The position numbers and the translations under genes were made by a program. From assembly GCA_024640955.1 (NCBI GenBank), contig JAHEDZ010000004.1:16964-53273 (forward strand): a stretch of DNA of 36,310 nt, read 5' to 3'. Each line of letters starts with the position of its first letter. The stretch's first letter is position 1. The notes under the pieces are model-generated. The model made no database searches. It was given only the letters and a program-made list of their open reading frames with translations, and was not told the DNA's origin. Positions 14,894 through 23,406 of this stretch are shown here, one piece after another. The stretch comes from Oceanospirillaceae bacterium (lineage in GTDB: Bacteria; Pseudomonadota; Gammaproteobacteria; Pseudomonadales; Balneatricaceae).

Positions 14894-16867
14894 CTAGCCG
14901 ATCAGCAGCGACTCCTCAGCGGCCTCGATCGCAGGTGGTGATCCACTGACAATCAGAGTATCGCCCTGCTGCAACTCAAGCTCAGTATCTGGCAGTTCGA
15001 TCTCTTCGCCGTCACGGCGTAGTACACAGATCTCGACATCCAGATCAATTTCGTCCAGACGACGGTTACAGGCGAAAGCATTCTCGGAGAGTGTGATCGC
15101 GGCACGTTGCACCACAGCCTCTCCCGTGTCAGAGAACTTGGTTGAATTTCGTCCGTGTAGAAAGCCATGAAGTAACTGGTAACCGCCTTCGCGGGCCTGG
15201 TTAATACTACTGTTTATCTGGTTCGGTTCGACACCGAGCTGAGCTAGTACATGAGAGACCAGCATCAAGCTCCCCTCTAGGGCTTCCGGGACCACTTCGG
15301 CCGCGCCCGCCTCTTGGAAGCTATGCAGTTGATTGTCATCTTGAGTGCGCACGAGTACCGGCAGGCTAGGATATTCACGCTTTATGGTTTGCAGGGCTCT
15401 TAGTGCCTCTTTCTCGTGTGGCAGCGTTAATATCAGGAGTCGAGCACGTTCTGCCCCGAGCGCTCGTAACAGATCAGAGCGATTTGCGTCACCGTAATAC
15501 GCTGGTTCGCCAGCGTGTGCCGCTTCGCGGATACGTACAGGGTCTTGGTCGAGGGCCACATAGCGGATACCGTTGCGCTCCAAGAAGCGACAGACTATTT
15601 GGCCAACTCGACCAAAGCCACAGACGATAACGTGACCACTCAACTCTTCAAGTTCAGCTTCGGCAGTCTCAATATTTGGTAGGTCATTCGCCTCTTCTGA
15701 TGTCTGCCTAGTGCCGAAAACTCGACTGCTGATCGCGCCGTTAAAGTTAATTAGCGCCGGGGTTAGGATCATACTGAAGATGATGGTTGAGATAATCAGC
15801 GCGTTTAGATTGCTCTCAATCAAGTTGTAGCTGAACGCTAGCGCAAGAAGTGCAAAACCAAATTCGCCCCCCTGTGCCAAACTCAGGCCTGCTCGGAGTG
15901 CGCTGGGGTAGTCGCGGCGCATTCGTCCGGCTATTACAAAAATCAGGGCTGTTTTTGTTGCCATTAAAGTTACCGTCATCAGCAATACCCAGTACCAGTT
16001 CTCAAGCACTGCCCAAAGATTAAGTTGCATCCCGACTGTGACGAAAAATAGGCCCAGTAGTACATCTCTGAAAGGGCGAATATCACTCTCGAGTTGATGC
16101 TTGAAGTGGCTCTCGCCCAGCATCATGCCGGCCAGGAAGCCTCCTAGCGCCATCGATAGGCCTGCCGCGTGGGTGAGCCAAGCGGCAGCAAGTGCGGTAA
16201 CGAGTGCGACCAAGACAAACAACTCTTCGGAGCGTGAGTGGCCGATTTCGTGAAACAGGGCCGGCAGCAGGGTGCGCCCCAGTAGCATCAGTAGCAGAAG
16301 CAGACCGGCGCCCTGTAGCAGTGCCAGCCAGAGCGGCATGGCCGCCTCACTGCCGGTTTCAGCTAGGTTTGGCACCAATATTAGGAAGGCAACTGCGGCA
16401 ATATCCTGAAAAAGTAGTATGCCAAAAGCGAGCTGGCCATGCTTCTCGCTCAGCTGCCCTACCCGCATTAGTTCACGCGTGACGATCGCCGTAGAGGAGA
16501 GGGCTAGGGCTCCGGCGATGACAATCGAGGTGCTGAGCGACATCCCAAAACTGAGGCATACCGCGATGAGTAGCCCAGTGGTAAGGAGTACCTGCATGGA
16601 GCCGACTCCCAAAACCGTATGACGCATGGCGATCATTTTCGGTAGCGAGAACTCGAGCCCCAGCATAAAGAGCAGAAAGACAACGCCGAGCTCGGACATA
16701 AGATGCATCTCATGCGGATCGGCGTAGCCCAGCGCGAATGGGCCGATCAGAGCACCGATGCTCAGATAGGCAAGAATCGGTGGGAGGTTGATACGACGAA
16801 ATAGCGTGGTCGCAACAACGGCGGCAACCAAAATAAGCAGAAGCTGTTCAAACAGGGAGTGTTCCAT
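14894..16867 (-). CDS. CPA2 family monovalent cation:proton antiporter with TrkA regulatory domains (Kef type)
   Basis: 657 residues. About a dozen hydrophobic segments cover residues 1-385 (Na+/H+ exchanger domain, with FLLFMLGLEFSL and GESHFKHQLE typical of Kef/YbaL). A TrkA-N/RCK domain begins at ~413 with GHVIVCGFGRVGQIVCRFLE (GxGxxG nucleotide-binding loop) and D442 at the end of strand 2 (ALDQDP). A TrkA-C domain fills ~575-655. It should exchange K+ or Na+ for H+ across the inner membrane under nucleotide control. No KefF/KefG ancillary flavoprotein is adjacent, so a strict glutathione-gated KefB/C assignment is not made. MetR is immediately upstream on the same strand (32-nt gap). Confidence 0.92.
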   Translation of the reverse strand: MEHSLFEQLLLILVAAVVATTLFRRINLPPILAYLSIGALIGPFALGYADPHEMHLMSELGVVFLLFMLGLEFSLPKMIAMRHTVLGVGSMQVLLTTGLLIAVCLSFGMSLSTSIVIAGALALSSTAIVTRELMRVGQLSEKHGQLAFGILLFQDIAAVAFLILVPNLAETGSEAAMPLWLALLQGAGLLLLLMLLGRTLLPALFHEIGHSRSEELFVLVALVTALAAAWLTHAAGLSMALGGFLAGMMLGESHFKHQLESDIRPFRDVLLGLFFVTVGMQLNLWAVLENWYWVLLMTVTLMATKTALIFVIAGRMRRDYPSALRAGLSLAQGGEFGFALLALAFSYNLIESNLNALIISTIIFSMILTPALINFNGAISSRVFGTRQTSEEANDLPNIETAEAELEELSGHVIVCGFGRVGQIVCRFLERNGIRYVALDQDPVRIREAAHAGEPAYYGDANRSDLLRALGAERARLLILTLPHEKEALRALQTIKREYPSLPVLVRTQDDNQLHSFQEAGAAEVVPEALEGSLMLVSHVLAQLGVEPNQINSSINQAREGGYQLLHGFLHGRNSTKFSDTGEAVVQRAAITLSENAFACNRRLDEIDLDVEICVLRRDGEEIELPDTELELQQGDTLIVSGSPPAIEAAEESLLIG

Positions 16868-16899
16868 TTACACCAGTACCGAAGTCGTCAGTCGCTCAG

Positions 16900-17835
16900 T
16901 TAAATCTGAGACTCGTCTCGTTGCGTGGAGCGAATACCTTTCAGAGTCTTAAAGCTGACATCCCGTGCAGTAGTTAGGAAGTCCTGCATGAATTCGCTAC
17001 CGATCTGATCTTCGCGAATCGCCGCATAGAGCGTGCACCAGAGACCCTTCTCGCCGAGTGGGCGGGACTGTATGAAGTCACGCTCGAGGTACTCATGCAT
17101 CGCCCAGTTCGGCAGGGCTGCTACACCGCGTCCGCTCGCAACGAGTTGTACCATCATGACCGTCAATTCGGCGGTACGAATCTCGCTTGGCTCCACGTTC
17201 GCGGGGTCGAGGAAGCGGCTGAATAGATCTAAGCGTGCCGTATCAACGGGGTAGGTGATTAGGGTCTCTTGCGCGAGATCTTTAGCTTCGATGTGTTTGC
17301 GGGCAACCAAACGGTGCTGACGGCTGATCGCCAATAGAGATTCGTAGCTAAAAAGAGGCTCATAGTGAATACCGGTGCGCGGCTCTGGGTCAGATGTGAT
17401 GACAAGATCAAGGTCGCCTCTAGCTAGTGCTGGTAGAGGTTGGAAGCTAAAGCCGGTCGACAGATCCATCTCTACTTCCGGCCAGTTTTGACGAAAATGA
17501 TCAATTGTTGGCATTAGCCAGTCGAAACAGCTGTGGCACTCAATACAGATATTGAGGCGGCCAGTCTCACCACCCGCGAGGCGTGCAATGTCACGCTCTG
17601 CGTTGCGGATCATTGGCAAAATATCGTCCGCTAAGGTGAGCAGTCGCTGGCCGGCACTGGTGAAGCATATCGGTTTGGTTTTGCGAATGAAGAGCGAGCA
17701 GTCGAGGCGCTCTTCAAGATCTTTGATCTGGTGCGATAGCGCGGATTGGGTTAAGTGAACTCGATCAGCAGCATCAACCAAGCTTCCAGCATCGCGAAGG
17801 GCTGCGAGCGTTTTGAGGTGGCGAAGTTCAATCAT
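16900..17835 (-). CDS. metR: LysR-type regulator of methionine biosynthesis, MetR
   Basis: 311 residues. N-terminal helix-turn-helix (1-60): MIELRHLKTLAALRDAGSL, LTQSALSHQIKDLEERL. The effector domain strongly resembles E. coli MetR as I recall it: LNICIECHSCFDWLMP, LDLVITSDPEPRTGIHYEPLF, ETLITYPV-RLD-FSRFL, GVAALPNWA and GLWCTLYAAIRE. MetR binds homocysteine and activates metE, metH and others. Here metE is not adjacent; metR lies 113 nt downstream of argF on the same strand, with a minus-strand TATACT (17868-17873) and a dyad (17879-17922) between them, so it probably has its own promoter. Confidence 0.92.
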   Translation of the reverse strand: MIELRHLKTLAALRDAGSLVDAADRVHLTQSALSHQIKDLEERLDCSLFIRKTKPICFTSAGQRLLTLADDILPMIRNAERDIARLAGGETGRLNICIECHSCFDWLMPTIDHFRQNWPEVEMDLSTGFSFQPLPALARGDLDLVITSDPEPRTGIHYEPLFSYESLLAISRQHRLVARKHIEAKDLAQETLITYPVDTARLDLFSRFLDPANVEPSEIRTAELTVMMVQLVASGRGVAALPNWAMHEYLERDFIQSRPLGEKGLWCTLYAAIREDQIGSEFMQDFLTTARDVSFKTLKGIRSTQRDESQI

Positions 17836-17878
17836 AACCAGCGTTCCGAGTTAATTCCTCGAGCCAGTATAGTACAGA

Positions 17879-17922
17879 GCGGCACTTTGAACATCTCTAT
17901 ATTAGTTTCATTCAAGTGCCGC
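17879..17922. promoter_or_regulatory. Long inverted repeat between argF and metR
   Basis: GCGGCACTTTGAA (17879-17891) is nearly the reverse complement of TTCAAGTGCCGC (17911-17922): 12 pairs with a single T bulge and a 19-nt A/T-rich centre. On the minus strand no T-run follows, so it is a poor terminator; it sits just upstream of a TATACT -10 candidate for metR and may be an operator. The half-sites end in TGAA/TTCA, the MetR half-site sequence, but the spacing is not the usual 5 nt. Confidence 0.45.
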
Positions 17923-17948
17923 ATCTGTGCGGGTAAGTTTGAGTTAGA

Positions 17949-18854
17949 TCAGTGCGTTAGTAAGAACTCAAGCAGCGCTTTCTGCGCGTGTAGGCGGTTT
18001 TCAGCTTCGGGGAAGGCGACGCAGCGTGGGTCCTCCATCATATCCTCGCTAACCTCTTCACCGCGGTGCGCCGGCAGGCAGTGCATGAAGAGTGCGTCAG
18101 GATGGGCAAGATCCATCAGATCTGGCGAGACCTGATAGCCGCGGAATTCGCGCAAGCGCTCTTTGGTTTCATCCTCTTGGCCCATTGAGGCCCAGACGTC
18201 GGTCACAACCAGATCTGAGTCTTTCACGGCCGCTTCAGGGCTCTCAAAAATGGTGACGCGATCACTGTTTGCGTCTACCAACGCCTGATCCGGCGCAAAG
18301 TCGGTTGGGCATGCGATATTGAGTTTGAAGTCCCACTGGCGCGCGGCATTAACGTAGGAGTGACACATATTGTTGCCATCACCGACCCAAGTGACCGTCT
18401 TGCCCTTGATGGAGCCACGGAATTCAAAGTAGGTCTGCATATCAGCCAGCAGCTGACAGGGGTGGTACTCGTCGGTCAGTGCATTGATGACGGGGACACG
18501 TGAGTGCTTGGCGAAGGTCTCGATAGTCTCATGGCTAAATGTGCGAATCATTACCACATCGACCATGCTGGAGATAACTCGAGCACTATCTTCGATCGGC
18601 TCACCACGGCCCAGTTGGGTATCGCGTGGAGAGAGGAACATAGCGTGGCCACCAAACTGTGCCATGCCAGCTTCAAACGAGACGCGGGTGCGGGTCGAGG
18701 CTTTCTCGAAGATCATCGCCATCACGCGGTTCTTTAATGGCTCATAAATTTCGCCAGCGTTGCGCATGCGTTTAAGTTCAACGGCACGCTCGATAAGGCC
18801 CTGAAGCTCTTCAGGTGTAAGGTCTAGCAGCGTCAGAAAGTGTCTGGTGCTCAT
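17949..18854 (-). CDS. argF: Ornithine carbamoyltransferase
   Basis: 301 residues, full length for the Pseudomonas-type anabolic enzyme; ornithine + carbamoyl phosphate to citrulline. Carbamoyl-phosphate binding STRTR (53-57), HPCQ (131-134), ornithine loop SMGQED (223-228) and HCLP (258-261) are intact. The start [17 protein letters not shown] fits the family. Unusually, no ribosome-binding site is present: the U-rich tail of a terminator-like hairpin (18867-18890) runs directly into the ATG. Follows argD on the same strand with 55 nt between, so regulation by readthrough or attenuation is possible. Confidence 0.97.
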   Translation of the reverse strand: MSTRHFLTLLDLTPEELQGLIERAVELKRMRNAGEIYEPLKNRVMAMIFEKASTRTRVSFEAGMAQFGGHAMFLSPRDTQLGRGEPIEDSARVISSMVDVVMIRTFSHETIETFAKHSRVPVINALTDEYHPCQLLADMQTYFEFRGSIKGKTVTWVGDGNNMCHSYVNAARQWDFKLNIACPTDFAPDQALVDANSDRVTIFESPEAAVKDSDLVVTDVWASMGQEDETKERLREFRGYQVSPDLMDLAHPDALFMHCLPAHRGEEVSEDMMEDPRCVAFPEAENRLHAQKALLEFLLTH

Positions 18855-18890
18855 AAAATAATAAACCCGCCAGTCCCATGCGGCTGGCGG
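18855..18890 (-). terminator. Intrinsic terminator/attenuator between argD and argF
   Basis: On the minus strand CCGCCAG pairs with CTGGCGG (plus positions 18884-18890 and 18867-18873), 10-nt loop, followed by GTTTATTATTTT, a good U-tract. The tract ends exactly at the argF ATG (18854). It can terminate argD transcripts, and any argF mRNA made from upstream must pass through it. Confidence 0.75.
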
Positions 18891-18909
18891 TTCCTAAGGT
18901 TGTTAGTGT

Positions 18910-20100
18910 TTAGTTCTGTTTTGAAGCAAACAGCTGCGTAACCAGATCGCTTAGGCGATCGACTAGCTCCTGCGCTTCCTCTGCAGAGATGATCAGCGGC
19001 GGCAATAGACGAATCACTTTGCCGCCACCATTAATGTTAATCAGTAGCTGGTTATCCAGCGCAAGTTTGCCCAGTTCAGTAATCGTCTCGTTGAAAACGA
19101 TACCGATCATCAAGCCTTTACCGCGCACCTCAACCAGTTGAGGTAGGTGTGCCAACTTTTCGCGCATGGCGTTGCGTATAAATTCGCCCTGAACTGCGGC
19201 GTTTTCAGCCAGCTTTTCCGCTTTGATGGTGTCGAAAACAGCCAAAGCAGCCGCTGATGCGAGCGGATTACCGCCATAGGTCGAGCCGTGCGTGCCAGGT
19301 CCGAGGACTTTAGCAGCTTCACCTCGGGCGAGACAGGCGCCAATCGGCACACCATTACCGAGACCTTTAGCGGTGCTCAGCACATCCGGCACTATCTCTT
19401 CTTGTTGAAAGGCAAAGTAGCTGCCGGTGCGACCGTTACCGGTTTGCACTTCATCGAGCATCAACAGCCAGCCGTTAGCGTCACAGATTTCACGTAGACC
19501 CCTGAGGTAGCCCTTCTGTGGTACATGCACGCCACCTTCACCTTGGACCGGCTCAACCATTACAGCAACTACGCTGGAGTTGTGCTCTGCAACCTTACGC
19601 ACGGCCTCTAGATCGTCGAACGGCACGCGCACGAAACCGCTCACTAAGGGCTCAAAACCTGCGTGGATTGCGCGGTTTCCAGTGGCGCTGAGTGTCGCCA
19701 GCGTACGCCCGTGGAACGACTGCTCCATCACGATGATACTCGGATTGCTGATACCGCGATCGTTGCCCCATTTGCGAGCAAGTTTGATCTGCGCTTCATT
19801 AGATTCGGCACCCGAGTTGCAGAAGTAGATAGCATCCATACCCGCTTCAGTGCAGAGTTTATGTCCAAGCTCTTGCTGGTGCGGTATCTCATAGAGGTTG
19901 GAGGTGTGGATCAGCGTACCCGCCTGATCACAGATCGCTTTTGTGACGGCTGGATGTGAGTGGCCAAGGCCTGTTACCGCAATACCGGTCAGTGCGTCCA
20001 AGTAGCGTCGGCCCTCGGTATCGTAGATCCAGATACCTTCACCGCGCTCAAACGCGACAGGAAAGCGTGCGTAAGTTGGCATTACTGGGGTCATAGTCAT
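18910..20100 (-). CDS. argD: Acetylornithine aminotransferase
   Basis: 396 residues from ATG 20100. Class III PLP aminotransferase: SGAESNE (96-102), FHGRTLATLSATG, LDEVQTGNGRTG (from ~215) and the PLP lysine K245 in STAKGLGNGVP. Converts N-acetylglutamate semialdehyde to N-acetylornithine, and may also act in lysine synthesis. The frame extends to a TTG at 20124; AGGAG (20114-20118 on the complement) lies 13 nt before the ATG at 20100, a slightly long spacing, and closer for none of the alternatives, so the start could also be ATG 20094 or TTG 20124. Upstream of the start is a perfect terminator-like hairpin that has no other gene to serve. Confidence 0.95.
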   Translation of the reverse strand: MTMTPVMPTYARFPVAFERGEGIWIYDTEGRRYLDALTGIAVTGLGHSHPAVTKAICDQAGTLIHTSNLYEIPHQQELGHKLCTEAGMDAIYFCNSGAESNEAQIKLARKWGNDRGISNPSIIVMEQSFHGRTLATLSATGNRAIHAGFEPLVSGFVRVPFDDLEAVRKVAEHNSSVVAVMVEPVQGEGGVHVPQKGYLRGLREICDANGWLLMLDEVQTGNGRTGSYFAFQQEEIVPDVLSTAKGLGNGVPIGACLARGEAAKVLGPGTHGSTYGGNPLASAAALAVFDTIKAEKLAENAAVQGEFIRNAMREKLAHLPQLVEVRGKGLMIGIVFNETITELGKLALDNQLLININGGGKVIRLLPPLIISAEEAQELVDRLSDLVTQLFASKQN

Positions 20101-20207
20101 TGCGGTTTCTTGTCTCCTAAACAACGCAAAAAGGCAGCTCCGTAAGCTGCCACAAAGAGGTGATTGTAGGGGCAGATTCTGGGTTTGGCAATTTCTTCTC
20201 TCGACAT
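20097..20207 (-). CDS. Possible 36-codon leader ORF of argD
   Basis: A minus-strand frame from ATG 20207 (MSREEIAKPRICPYNHL...) runs through the terminator hairpin and stops at TGA 20097-20099, overlapping the argD ATG as ATGA. This would couple it to argD and let ribosomes open the hairpin. It has Arg at positions 3, 10 and 28 but no run of Arg codons, and no ribosome-binding site is visible, so it may be chance. Confidence 0.25.
   Translation of the reverse strand: MSREEIAKPRICPYNHLFVAAYGAAFLRCLGDKKPQ
20128..20151 (-). terminator. Intrinsic terminator in the argD leader, candidate attenuator
   Basis: On the minus strand GGCAGCT and AGCTGCC form a perfect 7-bp stem (plus positions 20145-20151 and 20133-20139, 5-nt loop) followed by TTTTT (20132 to 20128). 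The gene upstream (grxD) is divergent, and rnt has its own terminator at 20730-20782, so this hairpin lies in the argD 5' leader and probably controls argD. Confidence 0.7.
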
Positions 20208-20359
20208 AACTAGTGCTGGTCTGCTGTCCGAAATAGATCAGTGCTCTAAAACGCCTCTAGCCACCGTAACTGGAGCATCTCTTTTTCCGAGTCTTTTAGT
20301 CAGAATTGGGTTAAAATACCGGGCAAATTTTTGGAATACCGAATTGAGGACAGGCTGTA
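20152..20359. promoter_or_regulatory. Divergent argD/grxD intergenic region
   Basis: About 200 bp between the argD leader terminator and the grxD start. It must hold both promoters. TAAAAT (20312-20317) is a possible plus-strand -10 for grxD, with no good -35. GAGGA (20346-20350) is the grxD ribosome-binding site. No clear E. coli-type ARG box is seen. Confidence 0.4.
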
Positions 20360-20695
20360 ATGAGCACTATAGATACCATTAAAGAGCAGATCGAAAGCAA
20401 CACTATTCTTCTCTACATGAAGGGCACCCCACGTTTTCCTCAGTGTGGTTTCTCGTCTCGCGCATCTGAAGCACTCATCAACTGCGGTGAGCGTTTTGCT
20501 TTTGTAAATATCTTAGAGAACGCTGATATTCGTACCGAGTTGCCGAAGTACGCGAACTGGCCAACTTTCCCGCAGTTGTGGGTGAACGGTGAGCTCGTGG
20601 GCGGTTGTGACATCATCTGTGAGATGTCGGAGAGCGGTGATCTGAAAACACTGGTCGCTGAAGCCGCTGCCGCTGCTGGCGATGCTGCTGAGTAA
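20360..20695 (+). CDS. grxD: Monothiol glutaredoxin, GrxD type
   Basis: 111 residues. The monothiol active site CGFS (29-32) follows KGTPRFPQ, and WPTFPQLWVNGELVGGCDI carries the cis-proline TFPQ and glutathione-binding GGCD. Grx4 proteins carry [2Fe-2S] clusters with glutathione, often with BolA, and deliver them to target proteins. The alanine-rich tail is short and ordinary. Divergent from argD; ends at a bidirectional terminator shared with rnt. The bfd/bfr genes I recall near grxD in Pseudomonas are absent here. Confidence 0.96.
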   Translation: MSTIDTIKEQIESNTILLYMKGTPRFPQCGFSSRASEALINCGERFAFVNILENADIRTELPKYANWPTFPQLWVNGELVGGCDIICEMSESGDLKTLVAEAAAAAGDAAE

Positions 20696-20729
20696 AGAGC
20701 CAGGCTAACCAACAAACGCTAGAGCACAA

Positions 20730-20782
20730 AAAAAAGCCCTGACCGATTGCTCTAAATTCAAGAGCCGGTTAGGGCTTTTTTA
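20730..20782. terminator. Bidirectional terminator between grxD and rnt
   Basis: AGCCCTGACCGATTGCTCT pairs with AGAGCCGGTTAGGGCT (to 20776) with one G-U, a 3-nt bulge and a 7-nt loop; the left flank is a run of A (20727-20735 region) and the right flank TTTTTT. It works for grxD on the plus strand and rnt on the minus strand. Confidence 0.9.
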
Positions 20783-20806
20783 CGTCTGCTGTAATTACAG
20801 CGTGCC

Positions 20807-21460
20807 CTAACTCTCTTCGCGGGTCGCCAATACCAGGTCCCAGCCCCCCAGCTCTTTCCACTGATTGACGATCTGACAGAAGAGCTCAGCCGTTTTAGTG
20901 GTGTCATAGAGAGCTGAGTGCGCCTGTTTATTGTCGAATGGGATCCCTGCAATCTCACACGTTTTAGCCAGCACAGTGTGCCCATAGGCTAGGCCCGCCA
21001 ATGTTGCGGTGTCGAAGGTCGAGAAGGGGTGGAATGGGTTGCGTTTTATATCTGCTCTGTCGGTGGCTCGACAGAGGAAAGAGTGGTCAAAGTTGGCGTT
21101 GTGACCCACCAAAATTGCGCGTTTACAGTCGTGTGCTTTGATTGCTTTGCGAATCGGCTTAAAGATGCGCTCTAACGCCACCACTTCAGGCTCAGCCTCT
21201 CGGTCCGGGCTCCAGGGATCAATGCCTGTGAATTCCAATGCTGAGGCTTCGAGGTTTGCGCCCTCGAAAGGTTCGATCTGAGCCTCGAACGACTGGTCAA
21301 TGACCAGATATCCCTCCTCATCCATTGTAAGTGTGACAGCTGCCAGCTCCAACAGAGCATCAGTGTTGGCATTGAAGCCGGCCGTTTCAACATCAACAAC
21401 GACTGGTAGGTAACCGCGGAAGCGATCCGCCATGGGGTGGCGGGCGGGATTTGAGGACAA
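20807..21460 (-). CDS. rnt: Ribonuclease T
   Basis: 217 residues, DEDDh 3'-5' exoribonuclease that trims tRNA CCA ends and other stable RNAs. Catalytic residues: D23 and E25 (VDVETAGF), D125 (HNANFDHSF), H181 and D186 ([14 protein letters not shown]). The start is TTG 21460: AAGGA lies 6 nt upstream, while the in-frame ATG at 21433 (MADRFRG) has a C-rich, site-free upstream. Length matches E. coli RNase T (215). Divergent from the decayed motY remnant and argG. Confidence 0.95.
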   Translation of the reverse strand: MSSNPARHPMADRFRGYLPVVVDVETAGFNANTDALLELAAVTLTMDEEGYLVIDQSFEAQIEPFEGANLEASALEFTGIDPWSPDREAEPEVVALERIFKPIRKAIKAHDCKRAILVGHNANFDHSFLCRATDRADIKRNPFHPFSTFDTATLAGLAYGHTVLAKTCEIAGIPFDNKQAHSALYDTTKTAELFCQIVNQWKELGGWDLVLATREES

Positions 21461-21676
21461 TTGATTTCCTTAATTTCTTCTCGAATGATCTGGGTGCAGT
21501 GTATCAAATCAACCTCCCCGAGACACCCGCTCGGCTCGTTTTGGTGGGTGGTCTATGGTTTGGATGTTCTTGCTGCTGTTCAACGTCGGGAATTGGGTCG
21601 GTGATCTGTGCTAAAGAGTTGCGGGTGGCCGCCGTTATACAGGGAATAGTTGAATGTTGATGTGCTCGTTGAACCT
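21461..21676. other. Gene-free stretch upstream of the motY remnant
   Basis: No recognisable gene. A short plus-strand frame (21451-21660, TTG start, no ribosome-binding site) has an unstructured Cys/Gly-rich sequence and is judged spurious. The rnt promoter should lie here on the minus strand. This is where pyrC lies in Pseudomonas as I recall the order; I see no pyrC residue. Confidence 0.4.
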
Positions 21677-21874
21677 ATGAAACTACCTCTGAAGCTCGCA
21701 CTGCTCGCTAGTTTTACCGGCCTAAGCTCCTTAGCGCCGGGCGCCCTGTATCCTGTGCAGATCGATCAATCGACCTGGCAGCTCGAAGCGTCTCCGTTCG
21801 TTTGTCGACCGACACATAAGGTGCCCCAGTTCGGCACTGCAGTGCTCGAGCGCGGTGCGGGGCGTAAGAGGTGA
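21677..21874 (+). pseudogene. motY: N-terminal remnant of motY (flagellar T-ring protein)
   Basis: 65 residues: a signal-peptide-like start (MKLPLKLALLASFTGL) followed by YPVQIDQSTWQLEASPFVCRP and HKVPQFGTAVLERGAG. This matches the start of MotY (mature N-terminus with W-x-x-x-x-S-P-x-x-C, then IPxFGTAVFERRAGE), a ~290-residue protein with a C-terminal OmpA domain. After GAGRKR the frame hits TGA, and neither of the other two frames continues the match; the OmpA domain is absent and only 204 bp remain before argG. Position next to argG is the same as in Pseudomonas. Assignment rests on ~45 matched-pattern residues from memory. Confidence 0.6.
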
Positions 21875-22078
21875 GTCGTTATTACGGCGAGCGTTAGCCT
21901 GTAGTCGAGAATAACTCACCCGAAAGTCGTACCCGTCACCGCCGCGCCTTCGTACGTTTAGAGCGTACCGAATAGTTCATTAACTGCCACGCTCTCCACT
22001 CCCTTTGAAGAGTGGATTCTGCTATACTTCGCCGCCATAAATTTCTACCCATTCACATCTAGGTGTTGGAGTCTCTAA
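21875..22078. promoter_or_regulatory. argG upstream region with extended -10 promoter and hairpin
   Basis: TGCTATACT (22020-22028) is a perfect extended -10. Directly upstream is a hairpin, TCCACTC/GAGTGGA (21995-22016, 8-nt loop), in the -35 zone; it could be an old terminator from the lost upstream gene or an operator. GGAG (22067-22070 region) precedes the argG ATG. Confidence 0.5.
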
Positions 22079-23299
22079 ATGTCCGATATTAAAAAGGTTG
22101 TACTGGCGTACTCAGGCGGTCTTGATACCTCTGTCATCGTGCGTTGGTTGCAGGATGAATATAACGCTGAGGTTGTTACCTTCACAGCTGACATTGGTCA
22201 GGGCGAAGAGGTCGAGCCGGCACGTGCCAAAGCTGAAGCGCTGGGCGTTAAAGAGATTTACATCGAAGACCTGCGCGAAGAATTTGTACGCGACTACGTT
22301 TTCCCGATGTTTCGCGCCAACACTATTTACGAAGGCGAATACCTGCTGGGCACCTCAATCGCTCGCCCACTGATCGCTAAGCGACTGGTTGAGATCGCAA
22401 ACGAGACGGGTGCTGATGCTATTTCGCACGGCGCGACAGGTAAGGGCAACGATCAGGTTCGTTTCGAACTGGGTGCGTACGCACTTAAGCCGGGTGTCCA
22501 CGTTATCGCCCCATGGCGTGAATGGGATCTGAACTCACGTGAGAAGCTGATGGCGTACTGTGAAGAGCGCAATATCCCAGTCGACTTCTCCAGCAAGAAG
22601 AAAAAGTCTCCTTACTCAATGGATGCCAACCTGCTGCACATCTCATACGAGGGTGGCATTTTGGAAGATCCTTGGGCTCAGGCGGAAGAGGATATGTGGC
22701 GTTGGTCAGTATCGCCAGAGCAGGCACCAGATCAGCCGACTTACCTTGAACTGACTTACCGTCAGGGCGATATCGTCGCGATCAATGGTGAGGAGATGTC
22801 TCCAGCCACGGTGCTGGCTTATCTGAACAAGGTGGGTGGTGAGAACGGTATTGGCCGTCTCGATATCGTCGAGAACCGTTTCGTTGGTATGAAGTCACGG
22901 GGTTGTTACGAGACTCCGGGCGGGACTATTATGCTGCCGGCCCACCGCGCGATTGAGTCGATTACTCTGGATCGTGAAACAGCACATCTCAAAGATGAGT
23001 TGATGCCACGTTACGCTAAGGTGATCTACAACGGTTTCTGGTGGTCTGAAGAGCGTAAGATGCTTCAGACGATGATTGATGAGAGCCAGAAGTACGTTAA
23101 CGGTGAAGTGCGTGTGAAGCTCTACAAAGGCAACGTGACAGTTGTAGGCCGTCGCTCTGAAGATTCACTCTTTGACGAGAGCATCGCAACCTTCGAGGAT
23201 GATGCAGGTTCATACGATCAGAAAGATGCGGCTGGCTTCATCAAACTCAACGCTCTGCGTATGCGTATCGCGGCGAGCAAAGGTCGTAAGTTCGACTAA
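22079..23299 (+). CDS. argG: Argininosuccinate synthase
   Basis: 406 residues, complete. The PP-loop is AYSGGLDTS (10-18); [15 protein letters not shown] and [17 protein letters not shown] are family hallmarks. Ligates citrulline (from ArgF) and aspartate with ATP to give argininosuccinate. It is transcribed alone, from the extended -10 promoter upstream, and ends at a strong terminator at 23318. Codon use is that of a well-expressed gene. Confidence 0.98.
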   Translation: MSDIKKVVLAYSGGLDTSVIVRWLQDEYNAEVVTFTADIGQGEEVEPARAKAEALGVKEIYIEDLREEFVRDYVFPMFRANTIYEGEYLLGTSIARPLIAKRLVEIANETGADAISHGATGKGNDQVRFELGAYALKPGVHVIAPWREWDLNSREKLMAYCEERNIPVDFSSKKKKSPYSMDANLLHISYEGGILEDPWAQAEEDMWRWSVSPEQAPDQPTYLELTYRQGDIVAINGEEMSPATVLAYLNKVGGENGIGRLDIVENRFVGMKSRGCYETPGGTIMLPAHRAIESITLDRETAHLKDELMPRYAKVIYNGFWWSEERKMLQTMIDESQKYVNGEVRVKLYKGNVTVVGRRSEDSLFDESIATFEDDAGSYDQKDAAGFIKLNALRMRIAASKGRKFD

Positions 23300-23317
23300 C
23301 AGCGCCGAGTTAGAAAG

Positions 23318-23343
23318 AACCCGCATTAGTGCGGGTTTTTTTA
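23318..23343 (+). terminator. Intrinsic terminator of argG
   Basis: AACCCGCA (23318-23325) pairs perfectly with TGCGGGTT (23330-23337), 4-nt loop, followed by TTTTTTA. Confidence 0.92.
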
Positions 23344-23354
23344 TGCCCTCAGTT

Positions 23355-23383
23355 TTGCTCATTAGCTGCCGCTAAACTAGATT
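23355..23383 (+). promoter_or_regulatory. Possible promoter of the receiver-TPR gene
   Basis: TTGCTC (23355-23360), 17-nt spacer, TAGATT (23378-23383), just after the argG terminator. A moderate sigma70 match. Confidence 0.4.
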
Positions 23384-23406
23384 GGATGTAAGTATGGAAC
23401 GTCTAG

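Noticed and set aside
21451-21660. 69-codon Cys/Gly-rich frame upstream of the motY remnant
   Set aside because: TTG start without ribosome-binding site and low-complexity composition; it overlaps the rnt start.
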